Shown here: positions 15,001 through 20,397 of the stretch, one piece after another
Layout: each line of letters begins with the position of its first letter
How positions within the stretch are numbered: position 1 is the stretch's first letter
DNA from: Streptantibioticus parmotrematis
GTDB lineage: Bacteria; Actinomycetota; Actinomycetes; Streptomycetales; Streptomycetaceae
DNA: 64,000 bases
Assembly (NCBI RefSeq): GCF_019890615.1
Contig: NZ_JAINVZ010000008.1
Coordinates: forward strand, 186,001-250,000
Reading direction: 5' to 3'
Made by a program: the position numbers and the translations under genes
The notes under the pieces: model-generated
The model's input: the letters and a program-made list of their open reading frames with translations, nothing else
The model's database searches: none
Told to the model about the DNA's origin: nothing

Positions 15001-15574
15001 CGCGCACCGCGTGCCCGCTCCGCAGGGGCCCGTGCGGGGGTGGCGTTCCGCCGACACGGGGGACCTGCCGTACCACCAGAGCCTGCGGGGCCTGCACACG
15101 CTCATCCACGAGGGCATGCGGTCGCGGGAGGCCCGGGACGCGGCGTGGACCGTCGTGGCGAACGTCGACCCCGGCGCGTCCTGGGCGAGCCGCAGCTTCT
15201 ACCAGGGGGAGGTGGGCCACGTCTGGCTCGGGATCATGTCCCCCCTCGGCTCCTCGGAGACGTTCGGCTTCTTCCCGAGTGCGCCGGTCCCGGTCGGCGG
15301 CAGCGTGCCCGGAACGATCCACTGCCCGGACGACCACGGTGCCAAGCGGGAGGAGAAGACGGCCACGGTCAGGTTCGAGGACGTCCTGCGCGGCTACCGT
15401 GCCGCTCTCGCCCGCGTGGACGCCGAGTACAACGCCGCCCTGTACAACTGCGCGAGCTTCGCGTCGGAGATCTGGCAGGCCATGACCGGGGAGCCGCTGC
15501 CGAACGGTTGGCTCATTCCCAACCCCGCCTCCGTGGCCGAGGAGATCAGGACCGAGCGCGGTCTCGGCTGGTAG
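2..15574 (+). CDS. Giant multidomain effector/toxin-like protein (5' end outside window)
   Basis: The frame is open to the left edge. Residues are numbered from the ATG at 29, but coding similarity before residue 173 looks like the second half of another module, so the true start lies upstream. Visible parts: caspase-like His/Cys pairs H173/C226, H2329/C2375 and H4670/C4714, and a duplicated copy with H4885 but Arg4929 instead of Cys; an ADP-ribosyltransferase-like domain at about 560-700 (WYGWRP with R570, S616-S619, E660xE662); OmpA-like repeats at about 748-857 and 914-1018; an edema factor/ExoY-like nucleotidyl cyclase at about 1100-1290 (K1124, K1129, K1131, TGDHDL with D1222 and D1224, QHGAH); weaker ART-like segments near 2126-2243 and 2817-2914; long low-similarity regions; and a C-terminal domain with GHVWLGI (H5064) and YNCASFA (C5141). 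It resembles the giant Streptomyces proteins sometimes labelled lonely-Cys proteins. No signal peptide or membrane segment is visible. Secretion and target are unknown; catalytic roles are inferred from motifs only. Confidence 0.8.
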   Translation, partial: RRDLTRQGLMDSGVSSRTPVLAVPGVGGGLMDEPRRMARSVGTRVWSSDGWVTTAPGSDGVARLAIVKPSDSEVRTGDWLPGDPELWARALEGSVRTLDGREIPDSRIHTVSEADSDRQRLLGRTSVPEDEVSDLAETHYARLSQAQGFTFAVPDPDSDQDAKESRLQPLPWPEDVRYLGFHGIRPTASREGVAKLALRDQGSVEVAPDEAAAFFGRRASMRALASDVPVVINGCFAGANPLDDRLVMPRAAQLFANVLRREVWATDAEVLFVDGHGGPPRFVLKTDDLDDPGVSWSSFRPEPGASELAELPRAVRPDATHDAADAAERALRWVRALREAFGPDVADRSDYPDRLRALAVLDALRAADGDTGPLTWITLTRVVHDYFWGHGLDPRPFPEALDTVLEAAGAHSTLGTGQGLAEFSGLTFDEPAAVAGTPTGPSVQDRADQLTRRASDAGVPDEEARRASSELVRDLGSGDSEKVLAANLAFGDLVTRAKRQDDGDSVEPDSGSTVRSPVVPGPRLRVDRDFTWDDLDSEADTDADAADLDAAGEPVSLPAATVPVDVPRIVPPPVWYGWRPAFRADDRGPEVLFSEGARPRGDILDLEEYVRLGLGESAAYGFVASSASREWAAGWAHEGGYVYEFDAPGGIDVVETLAAHDLPLTTMDEDEVAFPGGVASRFIKGAWRVVTPEGRPEENTLGEWIPNPGYRPHDGAPADGLGGAGPVPLPETPAPAHPDGVSLVELPDTTGGSHDLDPLTLVFAPDSADLAEPGRRELFMYAEELSVSLREHGGPGSRPLRIAAVTGDSGTRPGLAAERAGHVADALRTALDTVLDEVFQGRRRVDVDSVLTVSTHVLPQAGQRTLDSGPLTQSVVSGQPVRAQAPAVPPHLVAADGPRTPANADSVSIVVRSDAGDAFATKPLTLTFEPGSPEPDRAAHRELSAYAEALAETLRARHDAGQAPAELTVVAHREPTPGLPGLSRQRVDIVAHRLAAVLDSLLSSTFYHDEPLDVGRVLNLSTAVVSPTGSVSQAAVPLGGEIPHETRGNRPSFHRVSSGRPTLGEVDEETRLSVSSQARFTEVTPQAVEEIFGMPRENQEKFQETADTYGVIIDVRATNPGAVRRMREGDLPKPEYLKAKTISPVDLALGANPDGIARTGYFRPKLPDRAGFGSDPGRWAAVEARYAQRLDEYTALKRDMDGLIASGRVLVVNGVVHGRNPAGKWRPFTGDHDLGDLREPDGSRLDSHRYHITLRDMLGRKMGVQHGAHMFWVPKDEFEWQVFDAIVRSLRGAGGESLLRFAPGLTRPILARLEESATSPGSALYPRRPSQDLLGSSLLGMVTEELPEDAAAASPAHPRGVVRGDGASARWIGDPGPGGRTADVTALPHVPEDDSYFTLAVHSDPLGVPTADGERIPPSRVADDLVLLYAKGEWSPSTPLRWLDSGEGGTVSTRFVAEVLKSLWARGLSDATAVVADGPVWWVPDEVGGAAAGHLVAAPRVGFNAYGLPAIVSGGHWVRLGPPAEGRSNPTTERLGPFHGGFDTIAASAPAGSTLPSGYVTARPGDDLTPHPGAVRIRIAQAHGKPGRAGAAVSGAEEDVDAITPLPPRTGPRVEADPLGRDPELVREVNRALRTMGWTGEPVDEETVAGRHSALPRYWRHPVPRPLRDRAERVARGVMSREEPGLTGGAPGEGTDDQASAGLMPRMPSVLFTDDPGRWKEIAGRFEKAVGGVLEAQEHWLPALRKGIHHLLFSLSDKSLFFDPSEDPDVDHETGMAELLDEDEPPSLTAAMRAFALAAPVHAAREGLPEPLAEEDLEELDTKLATLGHPVNTSAESTGLVHQAETLIRVYRELIPAEAPCLRFRHLVFGMMLSRDDAPALAQLMGAAQRAGVSEADGPRSLEPDFRTASSADTDAYQLYGLVPFLFDPAGLADDKTLKKAVRRLPHEVRYHEKAQSLLDPDVTGGMTLGGLAAQLTEGIPSAAVSFEGRTGWRSRQDAFRRWALTNRRTFKNVRKLADGYRVALFLLGGPDAQLMDHRILGGGAPGRELLEERILGLLGSLNDLDREAARSRLPVVILRDPAVRRLVDHPEARSDEALERVAAHLATDDLIAELGVHARMAASAATRLTESRGPVYWAEWSKPGAQGHPAAVGKTFSRPALFQAKSTIEAAIDDAASRTGRPTAGHRLVVHVVRTPGAAYDYASFARFPDHQVVFPAAQEYVVKGHQVVRSLEPLPGSTTTGQEYTLVVVDRTDQPAELWQRPVITRSVRSPEGVRFGLASHSGPDWTSRSTRYPGLLDMTGGTLERPGRPSEPAPVPVSTVPRADGRPGYTIWGSHGVRGALSVLTPEGRKRALGWWVGRLGAEFLRTEGLAPSTQQLLFECHAGWGTQGMAAVAQSAADEHADGAETVGPTGSVTAGRRTDSYLNSTTWVRVTQRAGEREGSWLTFRRRPPKAAGEHTAALPLAGQSALYRGTYRKPEWEEAAKAHEKAIGRALSAVPHVRKYAREFAEALNESGHYAVDTVGLEDTTTSAAALMKAIHRAIRPKHPDTWFTLAADDTVKDELRTERGLLLRSGPYAGIAPLFQAHRAIAFDGGHDGLLRAVLAWRLSTGSRTLAEILGEYGTLAEDDKGVDVDRLKDVLLGDAADLYGWVHSDLWQFPGSVERLHKTFDLAWQLPHHQVYLRDIRSRALGERSLVKGVLPAHVAALSLVAHGPDLRLLGARLAKERGGGDDRWQAGIRDTIVEAMASDSLDFPYLLEDNRRFRALADEARSITDRADARFGAVREAMTDLVPDLSRRVGKHFGEHLGVAAEALASLPGIDTPVYLGYLAPGKPDGQPLGAVDALRVPQFQPAALDLDDALAGQSAPADGHRVIVAVAGSQSRDVSFAARSRQAMFPWATDLHVIERHVRYDHDGSPYELVVAEAGQSPKPGTADEDFDGGIPMEVDDAPSAIEVDHAPAPSAYDAGSEYPDDRFRNAPGTTAPRTVGSSTSPAASAGPAPRVLAEFRLPRYLERMKAAGVAPLHGLDTVGWVAERVRTQTGADPAAIVDELGSKAASFVGAGVPFHIRGKDGWYDVTVSLGRDEDEERPLIAMVDREKSDGPDVAKVRSTGATTTRSSSSTSGWAIKVALTGLLPTPVPGVLAGPTAAANLAFGQTSHGSTHQTGVSRYRKLTSDGGTVDVPRGVVTTVRVAPAGRAQPRVFRTQGSVTARVPVRHLVPAQERRRVAGFVPLSGDDERALRFAESLDVLDVIDAGGQFEGGGGLFDALRAAMHPALTAPGAPGRSAAFAAGTRDRLTEDLHAYLEGWTDSEEFADAGGTVRGGYRARARIVAIAPERAIGPSSSRHHGQSDRSRSHAAHHAVGGEFGFGAAVGLGLLPGGPQFRLAVRPALLSGSSRSIASSSAVRNAHGARFTGDRVLYRAQARIRVEGTGARSSAMRAGLRGGPQDKDVTVLLTLRPGEAVSLGLPLPGGLTSIPPSLSHPGHERILPFGPFSPSVAMSKADTSQLLAAIEELFAADSRLAGLLPGYGDAAATAGFLTTTEDHGRMRRNHRALTSSLSPTGLAARKGRLFSTGVTVRLHRQGVGSDHYVLVRVMGRLVTEPRYQGDIPDWRTRRTDRLAEGAQSGASGQHGVSVTGTFSAKPIPGHAYLTLAAVLSASRSRSGESGPSVETRWLTAGSPGSSAYDARLAFDVEVTHVERPRDRWRRLTPGLPGRQEPKVTTIARTGARTGARDGVRPLETDAVPVRLTVPTALTFGADQRWLPHIAAGAVSVQVPKLSGIGGMHDPAWAALPPDRQAVRKWLAMEIVGDGEEIRELARTLLTEAAGGDAAFSVPGLDPAEWIEDRFGVDTLPSGLARATKSAWVADGLRYERRLGTLAGSVGSRVDLVAPSVVEVLDGPATERWLTGGHQAAGAKETARGLNGSVTFSGAGDPSKATFLLGGLGAGGGRGSSHRSSLASSASVDRITHTADGDRLVLVQADLRVLMAAEVKVGVLPTRLRTGGRLLSRGIAALVTEEQAREMGLGDQVDARLRAHGITPPTTAEAAAPPAGPATVQASMPSVVPATEPRLPADQGLGLGGVEHAPDLGRLLAALGDGLRARKGRLTKDRVPVDLLPHLLLGDRRRNTQRLAAILDGAAGQLDDLLDDGVWMELFHQDSGRRAYWIRLVMRRQDGVFDSRPHTGSKVEHGTTATREAGVARTAVRQLGLDLPTILEDASSGTGAGMVDAPTGGTAVQRSGTDTGRTSRTATVTVGIPREASMVNLRIPVSARLELYGPGPRGSAPPLAWVDLAAPAATDASPAEDDRYLLFRVPESDLRALALLRPPRVPAPVGMDAPPSLPLERWRASGARLPWEAQVNGFLGARQVRDALTAFAGTLRASSDFDTVGQAAAHALRSVSTVWLKSALPTLATSGMALPSAFVKKAFGAEDLEVVMHARFTDGEVIGAGETAEFEGTAPDDRNGMVLSDLVRDSSQARGAATSQQGAPTPGWMSSGADFSHDYEPTPAHSSGHAETGSGARTSSDLPLLSYTGPSALVQFTVDLRLSARLHKAPALWREDATAELDVPLAHPVAVRMTRESAARMLTAGSLTDPRQHVLRSQVVVEKLRDAQGRTTALISFDSGDAALRRDAYRQAAGLRHYTQWRRIDDGRFVTRRRRLPIAPDAKVVVWGSHGSGDGRFRGATQDDGHVHFGTEGLLALFKDELPTDATDILLTPCFSGATPEQRAAVARHVQEATGLAVHLPEGDVSVTPATGDEPLRLHTHEGPDGRPTRFVSSWPAHRAPVPQGVVPGPRPALPASAYRNADRSETEVPGSRSVVRTLRDAQGRTTGLIAFDSGDSAPRRNAYRLPAGLRQYTQWRRTGDGRSVGVQRPLPIAPDASVVVWGSHGSGDGGFGSATGEGEPAGLGTDGLAALSKDELPADVTDIVLTSRFSGSTPEQRADTARRVQETTGLGVHLAEGGLSVTRATSGEPLRLHTHEGPDGRPTGFVSSLPAHRVPAPQGPVRGWRSADTGDLPYHQSLRGLHTLIHEGMRSREARDAAWTVVANVDPGASWASRSFYQGEVGHVWLGIMSPLGSSETFGFFPSAPVPVGGSVPGTIHCPDDHGAKREEKTATVRFEDVLRGYRAALARVDAEYNAALYNCASFASEIWQAMTGEPLPNGWLIPNPASVAEEIRTERGLGW

Positions 15575-15610
15575 GGCGCGTCCCCACCGGCTCACGCGAA
15601 AGCGGCCACC

Positions 15611-15647
15611 CCGGCCGGCCGGGCCCCGATGCCGGGCCCCGGTCGGT
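15611..15647. terminator. GC-rich imperfect hairpin between convergent genes
   Basis: Only 81 bases separate the stop of the giant gene from the stop of the leftward regulator. They hold two GGGCCCC blocks in self-complementary surroundings around a short ATG loop. The stem has a bulge and no U tract, as is common in high-GC actinomycetes. A bidirectional terminator is the simplest reading. Confidence 0.4.
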
Positions 15648-15655
15648 CTGTCACC

Positions 15656-17974
15656 TCACGGACTCGCCTGATCCGCGACAAACGCTCCGTCGATCGCGCG
15701 CAGTTCGGCCTCCGCCTCTTCTCGCCGGGGGTTGTTGAGTTCGGTGAGTGTCCGCCGGGCGGCACGCAGGGCCGCGCGGGCTTCGTCGAGACGGCCGAGC
15801 CGGCGCAGGGCGATGCCGAGTTCGAGGCGGACCGGTTCGCTCCAGGCCGGCACGTTGGCCGACTCGAAGACGGTGAGGGCCTGCCGGAGCCGGGGCTCCG
15901 CCTCGGTCCACCGGTCGAGTGCCGCGAGGTCGTTGCCGAGGTGCCGCAGGACGGTGGCGCGGTAAGAGGTCATCAGGCCGGGCGACTGGCCCGGGATTCC
16001 CTCGTGGCAGATGGCCTCGCTGCGGTGGTGGATGGACAGGGCCTCGTCGGCGCGGCCGACATCCCGCAGCATGCAGCCGAGTGTGTTCAGGGTCGACAGT
16101 TCGCCGAGGCGGCTCTGCGGGGAGCGATCCCCACGGAGGCACGCGGCGGAGCCCTCCAGCCAGGTGATGGCCTGATCGACGTCGCCGAGGTTTTGCAGGG
16201 CGCAGGCTCCGTAGTTCAGTGCCCAGCCCATCTGGAGAGAGTCGTCGCACTCGCGGGCCGCGTCGAGAGCCGCGCCCGCGACGTCGAGAGCGGTCTGGTG
16301 ATCGTAGACGCATACGTCGTAGGCCCAGGAGAGGTAGTTGAGGTGGACGGCCTCGTGCCGCCGGCTGCCCAGAGCACGGGAGGCGTCGACAGCGCACTGG
16401 AACGCCTCGACCCAGTGCTCCGCCCAGTGCTGCGTGTGGTCGGAGTACCAGTGCATCGCCTCGGCTGTGTCGATGACCTGCTGATGGTGCCCCCGGACCA
16501 GGTAGTGGCGCAGGGCCCAGAGCCACTGGACCCGTTCGGTTTCCAGCCACGCGCGGGCCCGCTGAAGTCCGACGGGGGCGGTGGCCGGGTCGGGGTCGCC
16601 GCCAGGGGCCCCGTGGTGTTCCGCGTCGAAGTGCAGCGCGGCGGCGCGGGCCCGGGCCAGCATCCACCGGGCGGTGCGGTCCTGGGCGGCGTCCCGGGCC
16701 GTGGTGTCGTCGTAGGAGAGCTGCTCGGTGGCGTAGAGCTTCAGGAGGTCGTGGAACCGGTAGCGCTCGGATGACGGGTCGGGCTGGATGAGCCCCCGGT
16801 CAGCCAGTTCCCGTGTGCACAGCTCGGCCTCCCGGAGCGTCGTGCCGGCCAGCAGGGCCGCGGTCTCGGGGCTGAAGTCGGGGCCGGCGGCGAGAGCGGC
16901 ACGTCGGAGCACGGTTCGGGAGATCGGGGTCAGCTGCCGGTAGGACAGGGCGAAGGCGGCACGCACCTGCAGGCTGCCGGCCTGAAGGGTGTCCAGCCGC
17001 CGTTCCTCCCGGGCGAGTTCGGTGACGAGTTTCCCGACGCGCTCCTGCGGGCGAACGGCGAGGCGCTGTCCGGCGATCCGCACGGCGAGAGGCAGGTGTC
17101 CGCACAGGTCCGTGAGGTCGCGGACGGCCTGAGCCTCCTCGGCGACGCGCTCGGCGCCGATGATCCGGGTCATGAGCTCGACCGATTCCTCGCGCCGCAG
17201 AAGGTCGAGTTCGATCCGGTGCACGGCTTCCAGACCGGCGAGGGCATGCCGGCTGGTCACGATCGTCAGTGAGGTGCCGCTGCTGGGCAACAGCGGGCGG
17301 ACCTGGTCCTCGTCCACCGCGTTGTCCAGCAGCAGGAGGAGCCGACGGGTGGCGGCGATCGAGCGGAACAAGCCCGAGCGGTCCTGGAGGTCACGCGGGA
17401 TGGCGCTGTCGGCCACGCCCACGGCGCGCAGCAGACGGGCCAGCGTGTCCTGCGGATCGGCCGGCTGGGTGTCCATGCCGCGCAGGTCGACGGCGAACTG
17501 CCCGTCGGTGAAGTGCGGTGCCAGGGCGTGAGCGGCGTGGACGGCGAACGAGGTCTTTCCCAGGCCCGGCTGACCCGAGACGACGACCACCGGTGGATGG
17601 GCGGCGTCCACGCTCCGGGCCAGGGCGAGGGTGCGGGCGAGGGCCGGGCCCCGCGCGGTGAAGTCGCTGATGTCGCGCGGCAGCGGCAGGATGCTCGGCG
17701 ATGCCGGGTCGACGGCGGGGCGCGGGCGGGGCCTGCCGGTGTCGGCGACCCGCTCCAGGTACTCGCTGTCGGCGCTGTTCAACTCCAGCGCCTGAGCCAG
17801 GGCTTGGACCGTGCGGCGCTGCGGACCGCGGGTACGGCCTCGTTCCATGTCGGTCAGCGCGCGGACACTCACCCCCGCCGTCTGCGCGAGCTGCTCCTGG
17901 CTGAGCCGGGCGCGGGTTCGCAGATCGCGCAAGAACCGCCCGAACTCGCCGGCGGAAGGCGTTGTGGTGCTCAT
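15656..17974 (-). CDS. XRE-family HTH / NB-ARC ATPase / TPR transcriptional regulator
   Basis: 772 residues from the ATG at 17974, which has GAGGA a few bases upstream. Residues of about 10-65 form a Cro/C1-type helix-turn-helix (LSQEQLAQTAGVSVRALTDMERG). An NB-ARC-type NTPase follows, with a Walker A GQPGLGKTSF and a Walker B-like LLLLLDNAVDE. The C-terminal half is helical and TPR-like, with a final stretch rich in Ala/Arg/Glu repeats. This is the architecture of actinomycete STAND regulators related to AfsR and GlnR-type activators, but lacking the SARP DNA-binding domain. It converges on the giant effector-like gene and is divergent from a LuxR-type regulator. It may control either, which is an inference from position only. 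Confidence 0.88.
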   Translation of the reverse strand: MSTTTPSAGEFGRFLRDLRTRARLSQEQLAQTAGVSVRALTDMERGRTRGPQRRTVQALAQALELNSADSEYLERVADTGRPRPRPAVDPASPSILPLPRDISDFTARGPALARTLALARSVDAAHPPVVVVSGQPGLGKTSFAVHAAHALAPHFTDGQFAVDLRGMDTQPADPQDTLARLLRAVGVADSAIPRDLQDRSGLFRSIAATRRLLLLLDNAVDEDQVRPLLPSSGTSLTIVTSRHALAGLEAVHRIELDLLRREESVELMTRIIGAERVAEEAQAVRDLTDLCGHLPLAVRIAGQRLAVRPQERVGKLVTELAREERRLDTLQAGSLQVRAAFALSYRQLTPISRTVLRRAALAAGPDFSPETAALLAGTTLREAELCTRELADRGLIQPDPSSERYRFHDLLKLYATEQLSYDDTTARDAAQDRTARWMLARARAAALHFDAEHHGAPGGDPDPATAPVGLQRARAWLETERVQWLWALRHYLVRGHHQQVIDTAEAMHWYSDHTQHWAEHWVEAFQCAVDASRALGSRRHEAVHLNYLSWAYDVCVYDHQTALDVAGAALDAARECDDSLQMGWALNYGACALQNLGDVDQAITWLEGSAACLRGDRSPQSRLGELSTLNTLGCMLRDVGRADEALSIHHRSEAICHEGIPGQSPGLMTSYRATVLRHLGNDLAALDRWTEAEPRLRQALTVFESANVPAWSEPVRLELGIALRRLGRLDEARAALRAARRTLTELNNPRREEAEAELRAIDGAFVADQASP

Positions 17975-18294
17975 AGTGCGGTCCTCGTGTCCACAGCGCC
18001 GGGTCGGGGCGCGTGCTGCCTGGCGGAAGTATGCCCTCAGGCCAGTTCTGCCGGTAAGACTTCCTGGCGGCTGACAGGCCGGTGGTGGTGGACTCGGATG
18101 AGGATCTCCTGCGAGTCCGGAGGGACGACCTTCCGGGGTGTGGGGGTGGTCCTGTCCGTGCTGCGGTCGGCGGTGTGCTCTGGAGAAAGAGTAATCCGGT
18201 GCGCAAAAGGTTCCTTCTCGCGTCCGGGCCGACGACACACGGAATGCCACCGCCCGCGGGGGACCGCACGTGGAGCTGGGAGAGGGACGTGCCC
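17975..18294. other. Divergent intergenic region between two regulators
   Basis: About 320 bases between the starts of the XRE/NB-ARC and LuxR-type genes. Frames remain open here on both strands but carry no recognisable protein. A somewhat AT-richer stretch around 18180-18200 could hold promoters for one or both genes. No clear operator was seen. Confidence 0.4.
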
Positions 18295-18996
18295 GTGTCC
18301 GAATGCACCGGTGAACACGAACGGGAACGCTCCGGGCGCGGCGGCCAAGGGATCGAGCCCCGGGTGGTGTCGGCACCGGTCGTCCGTGCGGCCGTGTACG
18401 CCGGGGACACGGTCGTACGCGTCGGACTGCTCAGCTTTCTGCGGCGGCATCGGCGACTGACGGGAATCGACACCGCGACCAGCGTCGAGGAGGCGGACGT
18501 CGCGGTGGTCGCCGTGGAGGCCGCGGACGGTGCCGCCCTGCGGATGCTGCGGGAGCTGCGTGCGGCCTCCGACTGCCACGTCCTCCTCGTCGTCAAAGGG
18601 GAGTGGACGATCGAGGTCTCGGACGCGCTCGACCACGGAGTGCGGGCGATGCTGTGGCACTCGGACTTCTCGCCCGCGGAGTTCACCGCGAGGATCCTGT
18701 CCGCCGCGCGCGGTGGCGACTGCCCCCACGCGCCCGAGAGCCACCTGACAAGCCAGATCGGGCGGCACGACCGCGAGGCCGGTGCCCCGACGGACCTGCC
18801 CGCCCCCGGGGCCACCGACCGGGAGAAGGACGTCCTGCGCCTGCTCGCCGAGGGCCGCGAGCTCGCCGAGATCGCGGCGGAGCTGTGCTACTCGGAACGC
18901 ACCATCAAGTACGTCCTCCACAAGGTCATGAAACGCGCGGGACTCCGCAACCGGGCGCACGCCGTCTCGTACGCGATACGTAACGGCCTCATCTGA
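18295..18996 (+). CDS. LuxR-family regulator with degenerate receiver domain
   Basis: 233 residues if begun at GTG 18295, with GGGAGAGGG placed about 8 bases upstream; GTG 18289 is too close to that site and an upstream ATG at 18244 is less well supported. The N-terminal part (VRAAVYAGDTVVRVGLLSFL onward) has the strand/helix pattern of a response-regulator receiver, but no phosphoacceptor Asp in the usual position (the strand reads ADVAVVAVEA). So it is probably not controlled by phosphorylation. The C-terminal 65 residues are a LuxR/NarL HTH (TDREKDVLRLLAEG, SERTIKYVLHKVMKRAGL). Divergent from the XRE/NB-ARC gene, suggesting a paired regulatory function. Confidence 0.85.
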   Translation: MSECTGEHERERSGRGGQGIEPRVVSAPVVRAAVYAGDTVVRVGLLSFLRRHRRLTGIDTATSVEEADVAVVAVEAADGAALRMLRELRAASDCHVLLVVKGEWTIEVSDALDHGVRAMLWHSDFSPAEFTARILSAARGGDCPHAPESHLTSQIGRHDREAGAPTDLPAPGATDREKDVLRLLAEGRELAEIAAELCYSERTIKYVLHKVMKRAGLRNRAHAVSYAIRNGLI

Positions 18997-19515
18997 GGGG
19001 TCGTCAGTCGAGAGGGCAGGGGGTGCCGCTCCGCCAGGTACCGGGCCAGATCCTCGGCCACTGGGCGAGCGCCGGTCCGGGACCGGGTCGTCGGCGTGGG
19101 TCGTCCGACCGCACGTCGACGGTGACCGTGGTCACGGTGGCGTTGCCCACGGGGGTGCGGGGCACGGACTGGCCCTGGCGCTGATCGGCGGTCGTGACGG
19201 CCATCCGCACCGGGCCGCCGTGCGTGGTCGGTCGCCAGGACCTCCACCGCGGTGCGCGACAGCGCGGCCCACCCAGGTAGGCGTGGTGAACGCCAACGGG
19301 TCGTCCACGACGAGTGCCATGCGGCCGTGCTCCGATGAAACGCACTTGGGGCGCGCGATGCGGCTGGGCCGCTCCAAGGCCGCGTTCCACACGGTCGCGA
19401 TCCACACGGCCGGCATTCCGAAGGCGGACACCCCGAAAACCGGAACTGTCGGGCCGGAAGCACCGGGTCGGACCGCGGAGGGGGTCCGCGGTCCGACCCG
19501 ATTGGTGAGTAGGCG
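18997..19515. other. 519-base stretch with no intact gene; possible remnant
   Basis: No convincing full-length frame. On the minus strand, protein-like fragments appear in successive frames: near 19431-19250 (HGRMALVVDDPLAFTT, then TPTWVGR), then AAVEVLATDH-like, then VGNATVTTVTVDV near 19150. This pattern suggests a decayed, frameshifted gene, but I cannot assign a family. It sits between two minus/plus transcription units and could also contain their 3' ends. Confidence 0.3.
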
Positions 19516-20307
19516 TCAGGAGCCGTGCTCGGCAAGGAAATCGGTGATGAGCCGCTGCCACTCCTCGGGCCGCTCCACCATCGGCAGGTGGCCGGTGCGG
19601 ATCTCCACGAGTTCGGCGCCGGGTATGCCGTCGGCGAGCTGGTGGTGCAGGCGGGTGGAGGTGAACCAGTCCTGGGTGGTGGAGATGACCAGGGTGGGTG
19701 CCTTGACGTGGGCGAGGTCGTCGCGGACGTCGGCGCGGGGCGCGAGTTCGGCGTGCTCGGGGGTGCCCTCGACGATGCCGGCGGCGGTGAAGCCGATGGC
19801 CTGCCGCACCTGCTCGTCCGGCATGGACTCCAGCGCGTCGGCGCCCATGGCCATCATCGTCAGGTACTCGGCCAGCAGATCGCGGTCGGTCTCGGCCAGC
19901 CGGGCCCAGATCGAGGTGGCCAGGGCGAGGCGGTTGTCGCGGTAGGGGAAGGTGGCGGTCAGCACCAGAGCGGTGACCCGCTCGGGGTGGCGGGCGGCGG
20001 CGCGGATCGCCACAGGACCGCCGAGGGAGTAGCCGGACAGGGCGAAGGTCTCCAGGCCCTCGGCGACGGCCGCGGCGACGAGCTGGTCGGCCAGGCCGTC
20101 CAGCGACAGCGCGGTCGTGGAGCGCGGGGTGTCGCCGCTGCCCGGGTAGTCGACGCCGACGACGGTGTGGTGGGCGGCGAGCCCTTCCAGGATCGGGCCG
20201 TAGGTGCCGTCGACGCTGCTGCCGGCGCCGTGGGCCAGAGCCAGGCCGGGGCCGGAGCCGAGCACCGTGCGGGCGAAGGCCGCCTCGGGGAGAGTGCGCG
20301 CGGGCAT
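19516..20307 (-). CDS. Alpha/beta hydrolase
   Basis: 263 residues, ATG at 20307 with an AAGGA site upstream. Typical alpha/beta hydrolase order: oxyanion region AHGAGSS near the N-terminus, nucleophile elbow GYSLGG, a helical cap segment in the middle, the acid in TTQDWF and the catalytic His in TGHLPM near the C-terminus. The length is usual for the esterase/epoxide hydrolase-like superfamily; the substrate cannot be read from sequence. It is the last gene of a leftward group behind an oxidoreductase (90-base gap) and an Old Yellow Enzyme gene, facing a MarR regulator. That context fits detoxification of electrophiles or hydrolysis of a reduced product. Confidence 0.88.
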   Translation of the reverse strand: MPARTLPEAAFARTVLGSGPGLALAHGAGSSVDGTYGPILEGLAAHHTVVGVDYPGSGDTPRSTTALSLDGLADQLVAAAVAEGLETFALSGYSLGGPVAIRAAARHPERVTALVLTATFPYRDNRLALATSIWARLAETDRDLLAEYLTMMAMGADALESMPDEQVRQAIGFTAAGIVEGTPEHAELAPRADVRDDLAHVKAPTLVISTTQDWFTSTRLHHQLADGIPGAELVEIRTGHLPMVERPEEWQRLITDFLAEHGS

Positions 20308-20397
20308 GAGTGATCATTCCTTCCGGAGGGTGTGGGTCAAGGAGCGGGGGCCGGGCTCACGTCCGCCGCCATGGGCGGACGGAGCCGTCGGGACCCC

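Noticed and set aside
11873-15595. Very long minus-strand open frame (1,240 codons) opposite the giant gene
   Set aside because: A GC-skew shadow of the plus-strand gene; low complexity, rich in Arg/Gly/His, with no recognisable domain. The same holds for the minus frames at 8984-11746 and 7558-9903.
15629-16774. 381-codon plus-strand frame opposite the NB-ARC regulator
   Set aside because: Shadow of the TPR-like helical region; no ribosome site or homologous domain.
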